Positions 38,288 through 47,281 of a DNA stretch of 64,000 nt are shown one piece after another. Numbering within the stretch: the stretch's first letter is position 1; the number at the start of each line of letters is the position of its first letter. The position numbers were made by a program, and so were the translations under genes. Below the pieces are notes generated by a model. The model saw nothing but the letters and a program-made list of their open reading frames with translations, was not told the origin of the DNA and searched no databases. The DNA is from Herbiconiux gentiana (GTDB lineage: Bacteria > Actinomycetota > Actinomycetes > Actinomycetales > Microbacteriaceae). The stretch spans positions 648,507-712,506 of the forward strand of contig NZ_JANTEZ010000002.1 of NCBI RefSeq assembly GCF_024978135.1, in the 5' to 3' direction.

Positions 38288-39085
38288 ATGCCCCGCCGCG
38301 ACGAGATCGAATGCTGGCTCACCGACATGGACGGCGTGCTCGTGCACGAGAACCATCCCATCCCGGGCGCCGCCGAGCTGCTGCAGCAGTGGCGCGACCA
38401 GGGCAAGCCCTACCTGGTGCTCACGAACAACTCCATCTTCACGCCCCGCGACCTCAGCGCCCGCCTGCGCGCGAGCGGCCTCGAGGTGCCCGAGGAGTTC
38501 ATCTGGACGAGCGCGCTCGCCACCGCCACCTTCCTCGCCGACCAGATGCCGGGCGGCAGCGCCTTCGTCATCGGTGAGGCCGGCATCACGACGGCCCTGC
38601 ACGAGGCCGGCTTCATCATGACCGAGACCGCGCCCGACTACGTCGTCGTGGGCGAGACGCGCAACTACTCGTTCGAGGCCATCACGAAGGCGATCCGCCT
38701 GATCGGCAACGGCTCGCGCTTCATCGTCACCAACCCCGACGCCACCGGCCCGAGCACCGAGGGGCCACTGCCCGCGACCGGCGCCATCGCCGCCCTCATC
38801 ACCAAGGCCACCGGCAAGGAGCCCTACATCGTGGGCAAGCCGAACCCGATGATGTTCCGCTCGGCCATGAACCGCATCGGCGCGCACTCGGAGAACACCG
38901 GCATGATCGGCGACCGCATGGACACCGACGTCGTCGCCGGCATCGAGGCGGGCCTGCACACCATCCTCGTGATGACGGGCATCAGCGACGAGAGCGAGAT
39001 CGCCAAATACCCGTTCCGCCCCGACGAGGTGCTCGAGTCGGTCGCCGACCTGCTCGTCACCGAGCCCTTCGAGACCGAGCTCTAG
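38288..39085 (+). CDS. HAD-IIA family phosphatase (NagD-like)
   Basis: Haloacid dehalogenase-type phosphatase for small phosphorylated sugars or nucleotides. All HAD motifs are visible in the 265-aa protein: motif I WLTDMDGVLVHEN (nucleophile Asp and acid/base Asp, about residues 10-12), motif II VLTNNS, the IIA cap, motif III Lys in GKPNPMMF, and motif IV IGDRMDTDVVAG. A good SD (GAAGGA) precedes the ATG at 38288. The downstream lipoprotein gene begins three bases after its stop, so they are probably co-transcribed. Confidence 0.92.
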   Translation: MPRRDEIECWLTDMDGVLVHENHPIPGAAELLQQWRDQGKPYLVLTNNSIFTPRDLSARLRASGLEVPEEFIWTSALATATFLADQMPGGSAFVIGEAGITTALHEAGFIMTETAPDYVVVGETRNYSFEAITKAIRLIGNGSRFIVTNPDATGPSTEGPLPATGAIAALITKATGKEPYIVGKPNPMMFRSAMNRIGAHSENTGMIGDRMDTDVVAGIEAGLHTILVMTGISDESEIAKYPFRPDEVLESVADLLVTEPFETEL

Positions 39086-39088
39086 GCG

Positions 39089-39775
39089 GTGGCGGCCCGA
39101 CTCGCCCCCGCCCGGCGCGCCCCGACCCGGCGCGCCCCCTTTCGATTCGCCCCGGTCGCGGGTGCCACTTTGCTGGCAGGCCTGCTGCTGGCGTCGATGA
39201 GCGGATGCTCGCCCGGCGCTGGCGACGTGCTCTACACCAAGACCCCCAGCGCTTCGGCGGCGCCCAGCGCCCCGGCGGCCACCACGCCGCCCGAGCCGGC
39301 GCCGACGGTGGCCGCTCCCGAGGCTCCGGTGCTGCCGTCCGGGCTGGCGCTCGTCGTGGTGCTGCCCGGAGACGGGAGCGCCGGCGTCGAGCAGGCCGAC
39401 GCCGTGCGCCAGGCGGTGACCGAGCTCGCGACCGCCAACGCAGCATCCGTCACCCTGCTCGACGTGGGGGCGACGTCGAACGCGGGCACCATCTACGAGC
39501 GCGCGCTCGACTCCGACCCCGACGTCGTGGTGACGGTGGGGCCGACCGGGCTCGACGCGCTGCAGCAGGTGGCGGCAGCGGCACCCGAGCGGCAGTTCCT
39601 CGTGGTCGGCGCGCAGCCGCTGGCGCCGGCGCCGAACATCACGGCGGTCGTCTGGCCGGGCTCCGACGCCCAGCCGGTCGCCGCCGACCTCGCCGCCCGG
39701 GTCGCGCAGGCCGTCACCGCGGGGGCCTCCGAGATCGCGGCCGAGCGTCGCGGCCTCGTGATCGCCCTGCCGTAG
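39089..39775 (+). CDS. Lipoprotein with periplasmic-binding-like domain
   Basis: The 228-aa protein starts at GTG 39089. A long basic N-terminus leads to a hydrophobic segment and the lipobox MSGC (Cys about 40). After a Pro/Ala/Thr linker (about residues 50-80) comes a Rossmann-like half, LALVVVLPGDGSAGVEQADAVRQAVTELA, then VVVTVGPTGLDALQQVAAAAPERQFLVVGAQP. This resembles the first lobe of BmpA/Med or PBP1-type binding proteins but ends before a second lobe. A one-lobe protein of this kind is unusual; it may be truncated or a small sensor. It follows the HAD gene directly. Confidence 0.68.
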   Translation: MAARLAPARRAPTRRAPFRFAPVAGATLLAGLLLASMSGCSPGAGDVLYTKTPSASAAPSAPAATTPPEPAPTVAAPEAPVLPSGLALVVVLPGDGSAGVEQADAVRQAVTELATANAASVTLLDVGATSNAGTIYERALDSDPDVVVTVGPTGLDALQQVAAAAPERQFLVVGAQPLAPAPNITAVVWPGSDAQPVAADLAARVAQAVTAGASEIAAERRGLVIALP

Positions 39776-39793
39776 GCCCTCGAGAACGGGGCC

Positions 39794-40183
39794 CTACCCG
39801 CGATCCGCCCCCGGGAACCGCGCCGGGTCGGGGTACAGACCGTCGAGGTCGAGAGCGACGGCCTGCTCACCGTCGACCGGCACGGGCACCGCCATCACGA
39901 TGCGCCCGCGCCCGTCGAGATCGTCGACCTGCGCCCGCAGCCGCTGCACGAGCTCGTCGTCGACGATCTCGTCGTACGGGCTCTCCTCGGTGTCGGACAC
40001 CATCTGGCTCGCCGGACCGAGGAGCAGCGTCGAATGCCCCTGCGCACCGTCGTCGAGCCGGGTCGGGATCTCGATGGTCTGCGCCGACTGTGCCCGGGCC
40101 AGAGCCCGGGCGAGATCAAGCAGCGCCTCGGCGATCTCGGTGCCCGTCAAGACGGAATCGCCCACGTAGTGAATTCTGTCCAT
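39794..40183 (-). CDS. Hypothetical protein (129 aa)
   Basis: Not assigned. The sequence MDRIHYVGDSVLTGTEIAEALLDLARALARAQSAQTIEIPT suggests a helix after a short strand, followed by an acidic segment (VSDTEESPYDEIVDDELVQRLRAQVDDLDGRGRIVMAVPVPVDGE). No signal peptide or membrane helix. The ATG at 40183 was preferred over the TTG two codons upstream. It is convergent with the preceding lipoprotein gene. Confidence 0.6.
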   Translation of the reverse strand: MDRIHYVGDSVLTGTEIAEALLDLARALARAQSAQTIEIPTRLDDGAQGHSTLLLGPASQMVSDTEESPYDEIVDDELVQRLRAQVDDLDGRGRIVMAVPVPVDGEQAVALDLDGLYPDPARFPGADRG

Positions 40184-40260
40184 ACCCAACCATGCGCCCC
40201 GAAACCCGATCCCGCAGGGTCTGTCCTACGGGAGTCGAGTGTGCAAGGCGGCGTCGGGCC

Positions 40261-41640
40261 CTACGCGATGCGGATGAGCTTCTTGTTGACGAACTCCTCC
40301 ACGGCGAACCGGCCCATCTCGCGGCCCGAGCCCGAGCGCTTGACGCCGCCGAACGGCAGCTCCGCCGCGTCGCCGAGCACGAGGTTCACCCACACCATCC
40401 CGGCGTCGATGCGGTCGGCCACCCGCAGCGCCTGCTCCTCGTCGGTGGTGTAGACGTATGAGCCGAGGCCGAACGGGGTGTCGTTCGCCAGAGCGATCGC
40501 CTCGTCCTCCGACGAGACCCGGTAGAGCGCGGCGACCGGGCCGAAGAACTCCTCGCGGTACGCGTCCATCGACGGGGTCACGTCGGCGAGCACGGCGGGC
40601 GGGAAGTAGTTGCCGCTGCGCTCGCCCTTCGCCAGCACGGTGGCGCCCTGCGAGATGGCGCGGCCGAGCTGCTCCTCGAGGCGGTCGGCGGCGGCGGTCG
40701 AGGAGAGCGGGCCGAGCAGCGTGCCCTCGGCGAAGGGATCGGCGGGCTGCGCATCCGTGAACACCGAGGTGAACTTCTCGGCGAACTCCTCGTAGAGGTC
40801 GTCGATGACGATGAAGCGCTTCGCCGCGTTGCAGGACTGGCCGTTGTTGTCGAGGCGGGCGTTCACCGCGTCCTGCACGGCGGCATCGAGGTCGGCGGTC
40901 GAGAGCAGGATGAACGGGTCGGAGCCGCCGAGCTCGAGCACGACCTTCTTCAGGTTCTGCCCGGCCAGCTGCGCCACCGCGGCGCCCGCCCGCTCGGAGC
41001 CGGTGACCGAGACGCCCTGCACGCGCGGGTCGGCGATCACGGTCGCGATCTGCTCGTTCGTGGCGTAGATGTTCACGTACACCGAGGGGTGCGCGCCCAG
41101 CTCGGCGAGCGCCTCGTCGAAGATCTGGGCGATGGCGGCGGCCGACTCGGGGCACTGCGGGGCGTGCTTCAGCAGGATGGTGTTGCCCGCCACGATGTTC
41201 GGGCCGGCGAAGCGGGCCACTTGATAGTACGGGAAGTTCCACGGCATGATGCCGAGCAGCACCCCGAGGCCGGCGCGGCGGATGAAGGCCTGCCCCGTGC
41301 CGTCGCTCAGCTCGATCTTCTCGTCGGCGAGGAACTCCTCGGCGTGGTCGGCGTAGTACTGGTAGATCGCGCTCGCGAACTCCACCTCGCCCACGGCCTG
41401 GTCGAGCGGCTTGCCCATCTCGCGCACCACGATCTCGGCGAGCGCCGCCTTGCGCTCCTCGTGCAGCGCGGCGACCCGGGCGATCACGGCGGCCCGGTCG
41501 GCGACGGATGCGCGGCGCGACCAGTCCTCGAAGGCCGACGACGCGGCGCTGATAGCGTCCTCGAGCGCGGCATCGGTGATGGTCGGGTACTCGCTCAGGG
41601 TCTCCCCGGTGGCCGGGTTGACGACGGCGTACTGGCTCAT
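40261..41640 (-). CDS. NAD(P)-dependent succinate-semialdehyde dehydrogenase type
   Basis: Aldehyde dehydrogenase superfamily enzyme, best matched to the GabD2/succinate-semialdehyde group. The 459-aa protein has MPWNFPYYQVARF (cofactor site), VVLELGGSDPFI with the general-base Glu, and the catalytic Cys in NNGQSCNAAKRFIV, plus EEFFGPVAALYRV and PFGGVKRSGSGREMG. It overlaps the amine oxidase gene by four bases. The pair therefore probably runs polyamine or monoamine to aldehyde to acid, e.g. the gamma-aminobutyraldehyde or succinate-semialdehyde step. Exact aldehyde is inferred. Confidence 0.9.
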   Translation of the reverse strand: MSQYAVVNPATGETLSEYPTITDAALEDAISAASSAFEDWSRRASVADRAAVIARVAALHEERKAALAEIVVREMGKPLDQAVGEVEFASAIYQYYADHAEEFLADEKIELSDGTGQAFIRRAGLGVLLGIMPWNFPYYQVARFAGPNIVAGNTILLKHAPQCPESAAAIAQIFDEALAELGAHPSVYVNIYATNEQIATVIADPRVQGVSVTGSERAGAAVAQLAGQNLKKVVLELGGSDPFILLSTADLDAAVQDAVNARLDNNGQSCNAAKRFIVIDDLYEEFAEKFTSVFTDAQPADPFAEGTLLGPLSSTAAADRLEEQLGRAISQGATVLAKGERSGNYFPPAVLADVTPSMDAYREEFFGPVAALYRVSSEDEAIALANDTPFGLGSYVYTTDEEQALRVADRIDAGMVWVNLVLGDAAELPFGGVKRSGSGREMGRFAVEEFVNKKLIRIA

Positions 41641-43016
41641 GCTGATGCTCCTTCGGTGGGGACGGATGCTTCTTCGATGATCTCGCGCGCGAGCCGACGG
41701 CCCACCCGGATGGCGCCGTCGACGTGCTGGTACCCCTCGGCCGCGAGGTCGCTCGACCCGAACCGGATCGGGCCCACGGGCTCGAGCTGCAACGCCCCGT
41801 AGCGCGTCAGCCCACCGAGGTCGAAGCTCGCGGCGTAGGCGCCCTGGGTCCACTCCTCGGCGGCCCAGTCGCTCTCGTAGTAGACGACCGGCTCGAGGGC
41901 CTGCGGCCCGTAGTACGCGGCGAGCGACTCGAGGACGGCGCGGCGGCGGTCGACGGCCGAGAGGTGGAACAGCGCATCCGCCTTCTGGTCGCTGACGAAG
42001 CCCACCAGGGTGCCCCGCGTCTCGCCGTGGTTGGAGTTGTCGTAGGCCTCGTGCACCAGCTGGTAGGGGCTGAAGGCGGTGCCCGAGAGCCCGGCCTCGC
42101 GCCAGAACGGCGTCTCGTAGCTGGCGTGCACCTTGATCACGAGCCCGAGCGACTGGTGCTGCTGCAGCTGCTGGCGCAGGCGCGGCAGCGGGGGCACGTA
42201 GTCGATGCGGTCGTAGAGGTTCGGGGGCACGGCGACGATCACGTGGCGCGCGGCGACGGTGAGCGCATCCGTCGACACGGTGACACCGCCCTCGCCCCAC
42301 TCGATGGTGCGCACCGGATGCCCGAGCCGCACGTCGTCGCCGAGGCCCTCGGCGAGGCGCAACGGCACCTGCTGCAGGCCGCCGACGACCCGCTTGTCGA
42401 GGATGAAGTCGGCGTCGACCAGGTGGCTGAAGCTGCCCGCGGAGGCCGCCATGAGCAGCGCCTGCAGCAGGGAGAAGGAGTGCGCCGGCTTCGTGAGCAT
42501 GGCGTCGGCGATGAACAGGGCGATGTTCTCGATCGCTTCGGCGTCGTCGCTCTGGGCCTCGAGCCACGCGCGGAACGAGATGCGGTCGAACTCGGCGGCG
42601 CGCGGGTGCTCCCACGGGGCGGCCGGGTCGGTCTGGGCGACGAGCTCGTCGAGGGTCTCGATCAGGCGCTCGAGCTCGGCCTGCGTGGAGTCGGAGGCGG
42701 GGGAGATGTCGCCCGTGAACCGCGCGGCCACGCCGCCGGGGCCGATGTAGACGCTCTCGCCCTCGCGGTAGCGCTCGTAGGTGTCGAGGCCGAGGGTCTG
42801 GAGCGTGTCGATCAGGGCGGTCTGGTCGGGCGAGACCCACTGGCCGCCGATCTCGTACATCTGCCCGTCGATCTCGTCGGTGTGCAGGCGGCCACCCACG
42901 CGGTCGCGGGCCTCGAGCACGATGACGTCGAAGCCGGCCTCCTTCAGCTCGGTGGCGGCCGTGAGCCCGGTGGCGCCGGCCCCCACGACGACGACGTCTC
43001 GGTTCAGGTGGGGCAT
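41637..43016 (-). CDS. Flavin monoamine oxidase (putrescine oxidase-like)
   Basis: FAD-dependent amine oxidase of 459 aa. It has the ADP-binding fold DVVVVGAGATGLTAATELKEAGFDVIVLEARDRVGGRLHT (residues 6-45) and the region QMYEIGGQWVSPDQ. FAD-linked C-terminal motifs are GALQLEPVGPIRFGSSDLAAEGYQHVDGAIRVGRRLA. The product aldehyde would be oxidised by the dehydrogenase encoded next (4-bp overlap). The ATG at 43016 follows a purine-rich SD (GGAAAGAG); the longer frame to 43076 has no supporting RBS. Two TGGTGTCA boxes occur upstream (see findings). Confidence 0.92.
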   Translation of the reverse strand: MPHLNRDVVVVGAGATGLTAATELKEAGFDVIVLEARDRVGGRLHTDEIDGQMYEIGGQWVSPDQTALIDTLQTLGLDTYERYREGESVYIGPGGVAARFTGDISPASDSTQAELERLIETLDELVAQTDPAAPWEHPRAAEFDRISFRAWLEAQSDDAEAIENIALFIADAMLTKPAHSFSLLQALLMAASAGSFSHLVDADFILDKRVVGGLQQVPLRLAEGLGDDVRLGHPVRTIEWGEGGVTVSTDALTVAARHVIVAVPPNLYDRIDYVPPLPRLRQQLQQHQSLGLVIKVHASYETPFWREAGLSGTAFSPYQLVHEAYDNSNHGETRGTLVGFVSDQKADALFHLSAVDRRRAVLESLAAYYGPQALEPVVYYESDWAAEEWTQGAYAASFDLGGLTRYGALQLEPVGPIRFGSSDLAAEGYQHVDGAIRVGRRLAREIIEEASVPTEGASA

Positions 43017-43039
43017 CACGACTCTTTCCGCAGTGTTTG

Positions 43040-43075
43040 TGGTGTCAGAATGACGATTCAGTAACCATGGTGTCA
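43040..43075. promoter_or_regulatory. Paired TGGTGTCA boxes upstream of the amine oxidase operon
   Basis: TGGTGTCA occurs at 43040-43047 and 43068-43075, 28 bp apart, in the region between the divergent amine oxidase and amidohydrolase genes. The same octamer forms the palindromes in the RHH gene promoter at 48100-48150. Shared control is a guess. Confidence 0.35.
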
Positions 43076-43123
43076 CTAGACGATGGAAAACGATAGTCGG
43101 CGGGGCGGAAGGCGGAGTGGATC

Positions 43124-44755
43124 ATGGGCGCTGAGGTGCTGTTCGAGAACGGGTCGGTCTTCACGGCGGGGATGGAGCGCAGCCGGGCGGGCTCGGTGCT
43201 CGTGCGCGACGGGGTGATCGTGGCCGTCGGCGACGCGTCCGAGGTGGGGGCGCGGGCGGATGCGGGCGCCGCGCGCGTCGACGTGGGCGGGGGGCTCGTG
43301 GTGCCCGGGTTCCAGGATGCGCACGTGCATCCTGTGCCCGCGGGGGTCGAGATGCTGCAGTGCGACCTGTCCGAGGCCGGCTCGGCGGCCGAGGCCCTGC
43401 GCCTGGTGGGCGACTACGCGGCCGCGCACGACGACGAGTGGATCGTGGGCGGCGGCTGGACGATGGACCACTTCGCGGGCGGCGCCCCGACCCGGGAGGC
43501 GCTCGACGCGGTGACGGGCGGGCGCCCCGCCGTGCTGCTCAGTCGCGACCACCACAGCGCGTGGGTGAACACGGCGGCCCTCGCCCTGGCCGGTGTCACC
43601 GCCTCGACCCCCGACCCCGCCGACGGCCGGCTCGAGCGCGACGCCTCGGGCGCCCCGTCGGGCACCCTGCACGAGGGTGCGGTCGGCCTGCTCGACCGGG
43701 TGCGGCCGGTTCCGGATGCTGCGCTCGCCCGGGCCGGGCTGCTCACCGCCCAGGAGCATCTGCTGTCGCTCGGCATCACGGGCTGGCAGGACGCCCTCGT
43801 CGGCGAGGGGATGGGGTTCATCGACGCCTTCCCGGTCTACCGGGCGGCGCTCGAGTCGGGCGAGCTGCGCGCCCGCGTCACCGCCGCGCTCTGGTGGGAG
43901 CGATCCGAGGATGAGTCGCAGATCGAGCGCTTGGCCGCCCGGCGCGACGAGGCGGCGGCGCTCGGGCAGCCGGCGCTCTTCGTCGCCGACACCGTGAAGA
44001 TGATGCTCGACGGCATCGTCGAGAACCAGACGGCGTCGATCCACGGGCACTACGGGGTGCATCCGCCGTCGTCGGGCATCGACTTCATCGACCCCGCGGC
44101 GCTCGGCGGGTACGTCGCCGCGCTCGACGCCCGCGGTCTGTCGGTGCACTTCCACGCGCTCGGCGACCGGGCGGTGACACAGGCGCTGGATGCGCTGCAG
44201 GGGCTGGACCGGGCGGGTGCGGGTCGCGCATCCGCTCGCCGACACCAGCTGGCGCATCTGCAGCTGGTCGACCCGGCCGACTTCGCGCGGTTCGCCGAGC
44301 TCGGGGCGATCGCGAACCTGCAGGCGTTCTGGGCGCGCACCGACGAGCAGCTGCGCGACCTGAATCTGCCGATCCTGCCGCCGGGCGCGGTGTCGCGCAC
44401 CTATCCCTTCGGGCGGCTGGCGCGGGCGGGAGCGCCGCTCGCTTTCGGCAGCGACTGGCCGGTGTCGACGGCCGACCCGCTCGCGGCCATCCATGTCGCC
44501 GTGAACCGCACCGGATTCGACGCCGCCCCCGAACCGCTCGGCGGAACCGTCGACCTGCTCGACCTCGCCACCGCCCTCACGGGCTACACGGCCGGCAGCG
44601 CGTTCGCGAACGGGCGCGGCGACACGACCGGACAGCTGCGGCCGGGTTTCCTCGCCGACCTCGCGATCGTCGACCAGGACCTCTTCTCGCTGCCGTCGGA
44701 CGCACTGGCGTCGGCGCGGGTCACCGCCACCTACGTGGGAGGGGTGCCCGTCTGA
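43124..44755 (+). CDS. YtcJ-type metal-dependent amidohydrolase
   Basis: Amidohydrolase superfamily member of 543 aa. The signature includes VVPGFQDAHVHP (first metal His pair, residues 60-71), WIVGGGWTMDHF, SRDHHSAWVNTAAL, VKMMLDGIVENQTASI with the carbamylated-Lys position, FHALGDRAV (metal His) and AFGSDWPVS (catalytic Asp). The YtcJ/ NfdA group hydrolyses amide or formamide bonds of unknown substrates. It is divergent from the amine oxidase operon with about 105 bp between starts, and followed closely by an aldo/keto reductase gene. Confidence 0.9.
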   Translation: MGAEVLFENGSVFTAGMERSRAGSVLVRDGVIVAVGDASEVGARADAGAARVDVGGGLVVPGFQDAHVHPVPAGVEMLQCDLSEAGSAAEALRLVGDYAAAHDDEWIVGGGWTMDHFAGGAPTREALDAVTGGRPAVLLSRDHHSAWVNTAALALAGVTASTPDPADGRLERDASGAPSGTLHEGAVGLLDRVRPVPDAALARAGLLTAQEHLLSLGITGWQDALVGEGMGFIDAFPVYRAALESGELRARVTAALWWERSEDESQIERLAARRDEAAALGQPALFVADTVKMMLDGIVENQTASIHGHYGVHPPSSGIDFIDPAALGGYVAALDARGLSVHFHALGDRAVTQALDALQGLDRAGAGRASARRHQLAHLQLVDPADFARFAELGAIANLQAFWARTDEQLRDLNLPILPPGAVSRTYPFGRLARAGAPLAFGSDWPVSTADPLAAIHVAVNRTGFDAAPEPLGGTVDLLDLATALTGYTAGSAFANGRGDTTGQLRPGFLADLAIVDQDLFSLPSDALASARVTATYVGGVPV

Positions 44756-44780
44756 GAGAGGACCGGGGCAGGATGGGGGG

Positions 44781-45809
44781 ATGAGCTACGTCGCCGACCC
44801 TGACCGCTACGAGTCGTTCCCCTACCGCCGCGTGGGGCGCAGCGGGCTGCAGCTGCCCGCGGTGTCGCTGGGGCTCTGGCAGAACTTCGGCGACGACAAG
44901 CCGATCGAGACACAGCGGGCGATCCTGCGGCGGGCGTTCGACACCGGCGTGACGCATTTCGACCTCGCGAACAACTACGGGCCGCCCTACGGCAGCGCCG
45001 AGACGAACTTCGGCCGCATCTTCGCCGAGGACTTCGCGGCGCACCGCGACGAGATCGTGCTGTCGACGAAGGCCGGCTACGACATGTGGCCGGGGCCGTA
45101 CGGCAACTGGGGGTCGCGCAAGTACCTGCTGTCCTCGCTCGACCAGTCGCTCACGCGGATGGGCGTGGACTACGTCGACGTCTTCTACTCCCACCGGGCC
45201 GACCCCGAGACGCCGCTCGAGGAGACGATGGGCGCGCTGCACACGGCGGTGCAGTCGGGGCGCGCGCTGTACGCGGGCATCTCGAGCTACTCACCGGAGC
45301 GCACGCGGGAGGCGGCGCGCATCCTTCGCGATCTGGGCACGCCGTTGCTGATCCACCAGCCCTCGTACTCGATGTTCAACCGCTGGATCGAGGACGGACT
45401 GCTCGACACCCTCGACGAGCTCGGGGTGGGCTGCATCGCGTTCTCGCCGCTCGCGCAGGGGCTGCTGACCGACCGCTACCTGAACGGGGTGCCCGACGAC
45501 TCGCGCGCGGCCCGCGAGGGCTCGATGTCGACACGGATGCTCAGCGACGAGACGCTCTCGCGCGTGCGCGGCTTGAACGAGATCGCGTCGGGGCGCGGGC
45601 AGACGCTGGCGCAGCTGGCGCTGTCGTGGGCGCTGCGGGATCCGCGGGTGACCAGTGTGCTGATCGGGGCGTCGTCGGTGGGGCAGCTCGACGACAACCT
45701 CGCGGCGGTGCAGAACCTCGAGTTCTCGCCGGAGGAGCTGGCGCGGATCGACGAGCTCGCGGGGGAGCGCGACATCAACCTCTGGGCGCCGTCCTCGAGC
45801 GTCTCCTGA
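44781..45809 (+). CDS. Aldo/keto reductase, YghZ-like
   Basis: The 342-aa NADPH-dependent reductase matches the L-glyceraldehyde-3-phosphate reductase (AKR14) group. It has SLGLWQNFGDDKPIE, FDLANNYGPPYGSAETNFG with the catalytic Asp/Tyr, STKAGYDMWPGPYGNWGSRKYLLSSLDQSLTRMGVDYVDVFYSHR (Lys and His) and the C-terminal cofactor site SVLIGASSVGQLDDNLAAV. It starts 26 bp after the amidohydrolase stop, so a two-gene unit is likely. Confidence 0.93.
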   Translation: MSYVADPDRYESFPYRRVGRSGLQLPAVSLGLWQNFGDDKPIETQRAILRRAFDTGVTHFDLANNYGPPYGSAETNFGRIFAEDFAAHRDEIVLSTKAGYDMWPGPYGNWGSRKYLLSSLDQSLTRMGVDYVDVFYSHRADPETPLEETMGALHTAVQSGRALYAGISSYSPERTREAARILRDLGTPLLIHQPSYSMFNRWIEDGLLDTLDELGVGCIAFSPLAQGLLTDRYLNGVPDDSRAAREGSMSTRMLSDETLSRVRGLNEIASGRGQTLAQLALSWALRDPRVTSVLIGASSVGQLDDNLAAVQNLEFSPEELARIDELAGERDINLWAPSSSVS

Positions 45810-45838
45810 GCGCAGCGGGCTCGCGGGCCCGCTCGCCC

Positions 45839-45890
45839 GGGTCGCGCAATAACGCCTTCGCGCCCGCGTTCGGCGGCTTTTGTGCGACCC
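45839..45890. terminator. Long inverted repeat between convergent genes
   Basis: GGGTCGCGCA (45839-45848) pairs with TGTGCGACCC (45881-45890) with one mismatch; inner AACGCC/GGCGG pairing is possible. It lies between the aldo/keto reductase and MFS 3' ends and probably terminates both. Confidence 0.55.
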
Positions 45891-45898
45891 GGATCGGG

Positions 45899-47218
45899 TT
45901 ACGCGTTCGCGTCGCGGCGGGGCACGAGGGGGAGCGCCGCGAGGGGCGCGAGGGCGATGAGCGCGAACGCGACCGGGTAGCCGACGAGTGCGATCAGCGC
46001 GGCCACGCCGGGGCCGACCGCGGAGGCCGCGAGGAACTGCCCCGTGTTCTGCACACCGAGCGCGCGGCCGGCCCAGGCGGATCCGGCGGCCTCGGCGACC
46101 GAGGTGAAGGCGAGGCCGTTGTCGGCCACACTGACCGTGGTGGCCAGCACGAAGACGATGGCCGCCGCGATGGTGAGGTGAAGGCCGCCGAGCAGCGCCA
46201 TCGCGGCGAGCAGCACGATACCCGCCACGCAGACCGCGCGGAGCACGCGCACCCGGCTGCCGACCCGGTCGCTCAGCGCGCCGATCGCGATGCGCCCGCC
46301 GGCCCCCACGAACTGCGACACCGACACCACGACACCGGCGAGCAGCGGCTCCACCCCGAGCCCCGCCACCAGCCACACCAGCCCGAACGTCGACAGGGTG
46401 AACTGCGGCAGCACCAGCAGCACCGACACCGCGTGGATGCGCACCAGGAACCGGTCCCGCCGGTACGGGTTCGCGGCCCGGCCGCCCGCGGTCGCGGCGG
46501 CTCGTGCGGCGGGTGCGGGTGCGGGTGCGGGTGTCGCGCTTCCGACGGTCGACGCGACTGCGGGCGCGGGCGACGCCGGCGAGGTCGCGGGGGCCGGGCG
46601 GGGCGGGTTGCGGATGCCCAGGGCGCACCCCACCGCCAGGAGCCCCGTCGCGACCGCCGCGAGCGCGAGCGGCGCGGCGAAGCCCGCGGTCGCGGCGAGC
46701 GGAGGCACCACGAGCGCGGCCACGGCGGTGCCGAGCGGCTGCGCCATCTGGCGGATGCCCATCGCGAGCCCACGCCGCTCCCGCGGGAACCACCCCACCA
46801 CGACCCGCCCGCTCGCCGAGTTGGTGCTCGCCGACGCAGCCCCGCCCAGCACCAGGAACAGCACGAGGAGCCCCGGCGCCGCCAGCGCTCCCGGCACCGA
46901 CGCGGCCAACGCGGCGAGCCCCGCCGCCACCGCCGTGAGCGCGAGCCCGCCCGCGATCACCCCACGCTCCCCCACCCGGTCGGCGAGCGCACCCCAGGCC
47001 ACCAGCGTCAGCACCATGCCGATCGTCGGGGCGGCGGCCAGCCAGCCGGCGGTGGTGAGCGGAACGCCCTGCTCGACGTGCAGGTACGGGATGAGGAACG
47101 CCGGAGCACTGACGAGGAACGAGCCCGCCGATTGCCCGGCGAGGCCGAGCCCGAGCATCCGCCACGCGCCGGCGGGCACGACGGCCCGGTTGCTGCGGAC
47201 GGACTGGGGCGCGGTCAT
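45899..47218 (-). CDS. MFS transporter
   Basis: The 439-aa carrier has 12 predicted helices. The loop-2/3 motif is GALADRVGERGVI and a matching one, GALSDRVGSRVRVL, is in the second half. Helices 4-5 carry NSASGRVVVGWFPRERRGLAMGIRQMAQPLG, a pattern of oxalate/formate-type and nitrate-type MFS. A central Ala/Pro-rich loop (about 40 residues, PASPAPAVAST...PAPAPAP) is unusually long. It is divergent from a GntR regulator gene whose operator-like palindrome TGGTATACCA lies in between, so control by that regulator is likely. Confidence 0.88.
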   Translation of the reverse strand: MTAPQSVRSNRAVVPAGAWRMLGLGLAGQSAGSFLVSAPAFLIPYLHVEQGVPLTTAGWLAAAPTIGMVLTLVAWGALADRVGERGVIAGGLALTAVAAGLAALAASVPGALAAPGLLVLFLVLGGAASASTNSASGRVVVGWFPRERRGLAMGIRQMAQPLGTAVAALVVPPLAATAGFAAPLALAAVATGLLAVGCALGIRNPPRPAPATSPASPAPAVASTVGSATPAPAPAPAARAAATAGGRAANPYRRDRFLVRIHAVSVLLVLPQFTLSTFGLVWLVAGLGVEPLLAGVVVSVSQFVGAGGRIAIGALSDRVGSRVRVLRAVCVAGIVLLAAMALLGGLHLTIAAAIVFVLATTVSVADNGLAFTSVAEAAGSAWAGRALGVQNTGQFLAASAVGPGVAALIALVGYPVAFALIALAPLAALPLVPRRDANA

Positions 47219-47248
47219 GGACGTCTCCGATCGAATGGGGTACCGTGA

Positions 47249-47258
47249 TGGTATACCA
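47249..47258. promoter_or_regulatory. GntR/FadR-type operator TGGTATACCA
   Basis: The perfect 10-bp palindrome TGGTATACCA with flanking AT on both sides lies 23 bp before the GntR gene start and 30 bp from the MFS start. FCD-type GntR regulators bind palindromes of this kind. It could serve both divergent promoters. Confidence 0.65.
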
Positions 47259-47281
47259 ATCGACGGACGACGGGAGCGACG

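Noticed and set aside
39089..39775. A complete BmpA-type nucleoside-binding lipoprotein
   Set aside because: Only one lobe of the fold is present and the protein is 228 aa, so the family name was not assigned.
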